Made by a program: the position numbers and the translations under genes. The notes under the pieces were generated by a model. That model had not been told where the DNA came from. It saw only the letters and a list, made by a program, of their open reading frames with translations, and did no database searches. From NCBI GenBank assembly GCA_011620705.1, contig WOYR01000091.1, positions 1 through 5,821 of the forward strand: a DNA stretch of 5,821 nt. Reading direction: 5' to 3'. Source of the stretch: Microbacteriaceae bacterium (GTDB lineage Bacteria; Actinomycetota; Actinomycetes; Actinomycetales; Microbacteriaceae). This document shows positions 5,286-5,821 of the stretch, piece by piece (within the stretch, counting starts at the first letter, position 1; each line of letters starts with the position of its first letter).

Positions 5286-5741
5286 ATGTCGTGCATCCGC
5301 TTCAATACGCCGGCGCAGCGCGCGCAGATGCGCGCGGCGGCGCCCGCGATGCTCACGCCGGAGGAGGCGGCGGCGCAGCATCCCGCACCTCCGGTGACCG
5401 AGAGCAAGATCCGCCGGCTTCGTCTGCTGGCCGCGAGCGGGAACCCCAAGATCCGGGAGAGCGTCGCCAGCTCGTCCCACACCCCGGCCGAGCTCTTCGA
5501 GAGCCTGGCGCGCGACCCCGACCGGGGCGTGCGCTGCTGCGTCGCACGCAACGAAGCAGCGCCGTGCGATGTGCTGCGCGAGCTGTCGCACGACAGCGAC
5601 GAGACCGTGCGCGGCTGGGTCGCCGTGAACTTCTTCGTGCCCGATGACGTCATGCGCCGGCTGGCAGACGACCCGAGCGAGACGGTGCGCTCCCTCGTCG
5701 CCTGGAAGGCGTCGCTGGCCGGAACCGTCCTTCCTGCGTAG
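5286..5741 (+). CDS. Small LRV/HEAT-like repeat protein
   Basis: This 151-residue soluble protein has an N-terminal region of about 40 residues rich in alanine and proline, then four helical repeats. The anchor pair (I/V)R recurs at 56-57, 82-83, 108-109 and 134-135, an exact 26-residue period. Each unit follows the pattern VR-x2-VA-x6-P-x3-L-x2-L-x-D-(P/S), with T66-P67, P93 and P119 and the LARD/LSHD/LADD ends. This is like the leucine-rich-repeat variant (LRV) or HEAT-type solenoids, usually protein-binding scaffolds. The N-terminal C3 and the C84-C85 and C94 cysteines are noted; the first is not enough for the 4Fe-4S cluster that precedes the repeats in the Azotobacter LRV protein. There is no signal peptide or membrane segment. 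ATG 5286 is supported by the -10 box. The partner is unknown. The last unit is cut short after the first helix, ending in GTVLPA. Confidence 0.85.
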   Translation: MSCIRFNTPAQRAQMRAAAPAMLTPEEAAAQHPAPPVTESKIRRLRLLAASGNPKIRESVASSSHTPAELFESLARDPDRGVRCCVARNEAAPCDVLRELSHDSDETVRGWVAVNFFVPDDVMRRLADDPSETVRSLVAWKASLAGTVLPA

Positions 5742-5759
5742 AAGCCGCTTCCGAGAAGC
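5741..5759. terminator. Weak hairpin after the repeat-protein gene
   Basis: GAAGC (5741-5745), GCTTC (5747-5751) and GAAGC (5755-5759) alternate, so the middle copy can pair with either neighbour. The second pairing has a 3-base loop. It lies directly at the stop codon, between genes that appear convergent. Stems are only 5 bp and there is no T-run, so this is a weak terminator candidate. Confidence 0.25.
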
Positions 5760-5771
5760 CGGTTCGCGGGC

Positions 5772-5821
5772 TCAGCGGAGTTCGGGGTCGAGCTCCACGA
5801 GGCGGGAGCGCAACGCGGGCC
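5772..5821 (-). CDS. Probable C-terminal end of an unidentified gene, cut by window edge
   Basis: Reading the minus strand from the right edge, one frame gives 16 codons ending PALRSRLVELDPELR and a TGA at 5774-5772. The composition, with mixed charged and hydrophobic residues and G/C-ending codons, looks like a real protein end, and the convergent layout leaves a sensible 30-base gap to the repeat gene. Too little is present to name a family. Confidence 0.4.
   Translation of the reverse strand, partial: PALRSRLVELDPELR

Overview
The window is GC-rich DNA from an actinobacterium, most likely of the order Micrococcales and probably Microbacteriaceae (Microbacterium-like). This rests on protein resemblance recalled without a search, the GC- and G/C-third-position-rich codon use, the actinobacteria-specific cluster of an FHA protein (GarA/OdhI type) with two MerR-like regulators (FtsR/Rv1828 type and Rv1830/ResR type), and promoters of the TANNNT type placed directly in front of start codons.

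Layout. Bases 1-844 (minus) hold the first 281 codons of pyruvate carboxylase; the rest lies beyond the left edge. A 125-base divergent region separates it from an orphan ParA-type ATPase (970-1779, plus). Convergent to parA is an Rv1830-like MerR regulator (1850-2395, minus). The 70 bases between them carry a 7-bp stem hairpin and an interspersed-repeat-like element. A near-operon on the minus strand is read from about 4378 leftwards: CDP-alcohol phosphatidyltransferase (3760-4362), garA (3266-3748) and ftsR (2571-3266). Its genes are tightly coupled: the garA Shine-Dalgarno overlaps the upstream stop codon, and garA and ftsR share one base. The Rv1830-like gene follows after 175 bases with its own promoter candidate and a striking palindromic MerR-type operator. 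Divergent from the phosphatidyltransferase is a DUF1295 membrane protein (4435-5268, plus), followed by a small repeat protein with four exact 26-residue LRV/HEAT-like units (5286-5741, plus). The right edge probably holds the last codons of a minus-strand gene.

How the parts may work together. GarA is a phosphorylation switch that in relatives controls flux at 2-oxoglutarate, while pyruvate carboxylase refills oxaloacetate, so two control points of the TCA cycle lie near each other, though in separate transcription units. FtsR and Rv1830-like regulators are linked to cell division in relatives, the ParA-type ATPase could position something in the cell, and the phosphatidyltransferase makes membrane lipid. 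The block as a whole therefore joins central carbon state, membrane synthesis and division control. That link is inference from family knowledge and context. I found no mobile element, CRISPR array, tRNA or rRNA, and no clearly new multi-gene system. The most interesting signals are the operator in front of the Rv1830-like gene, the matched leaderless promoters, and the repeat protein.
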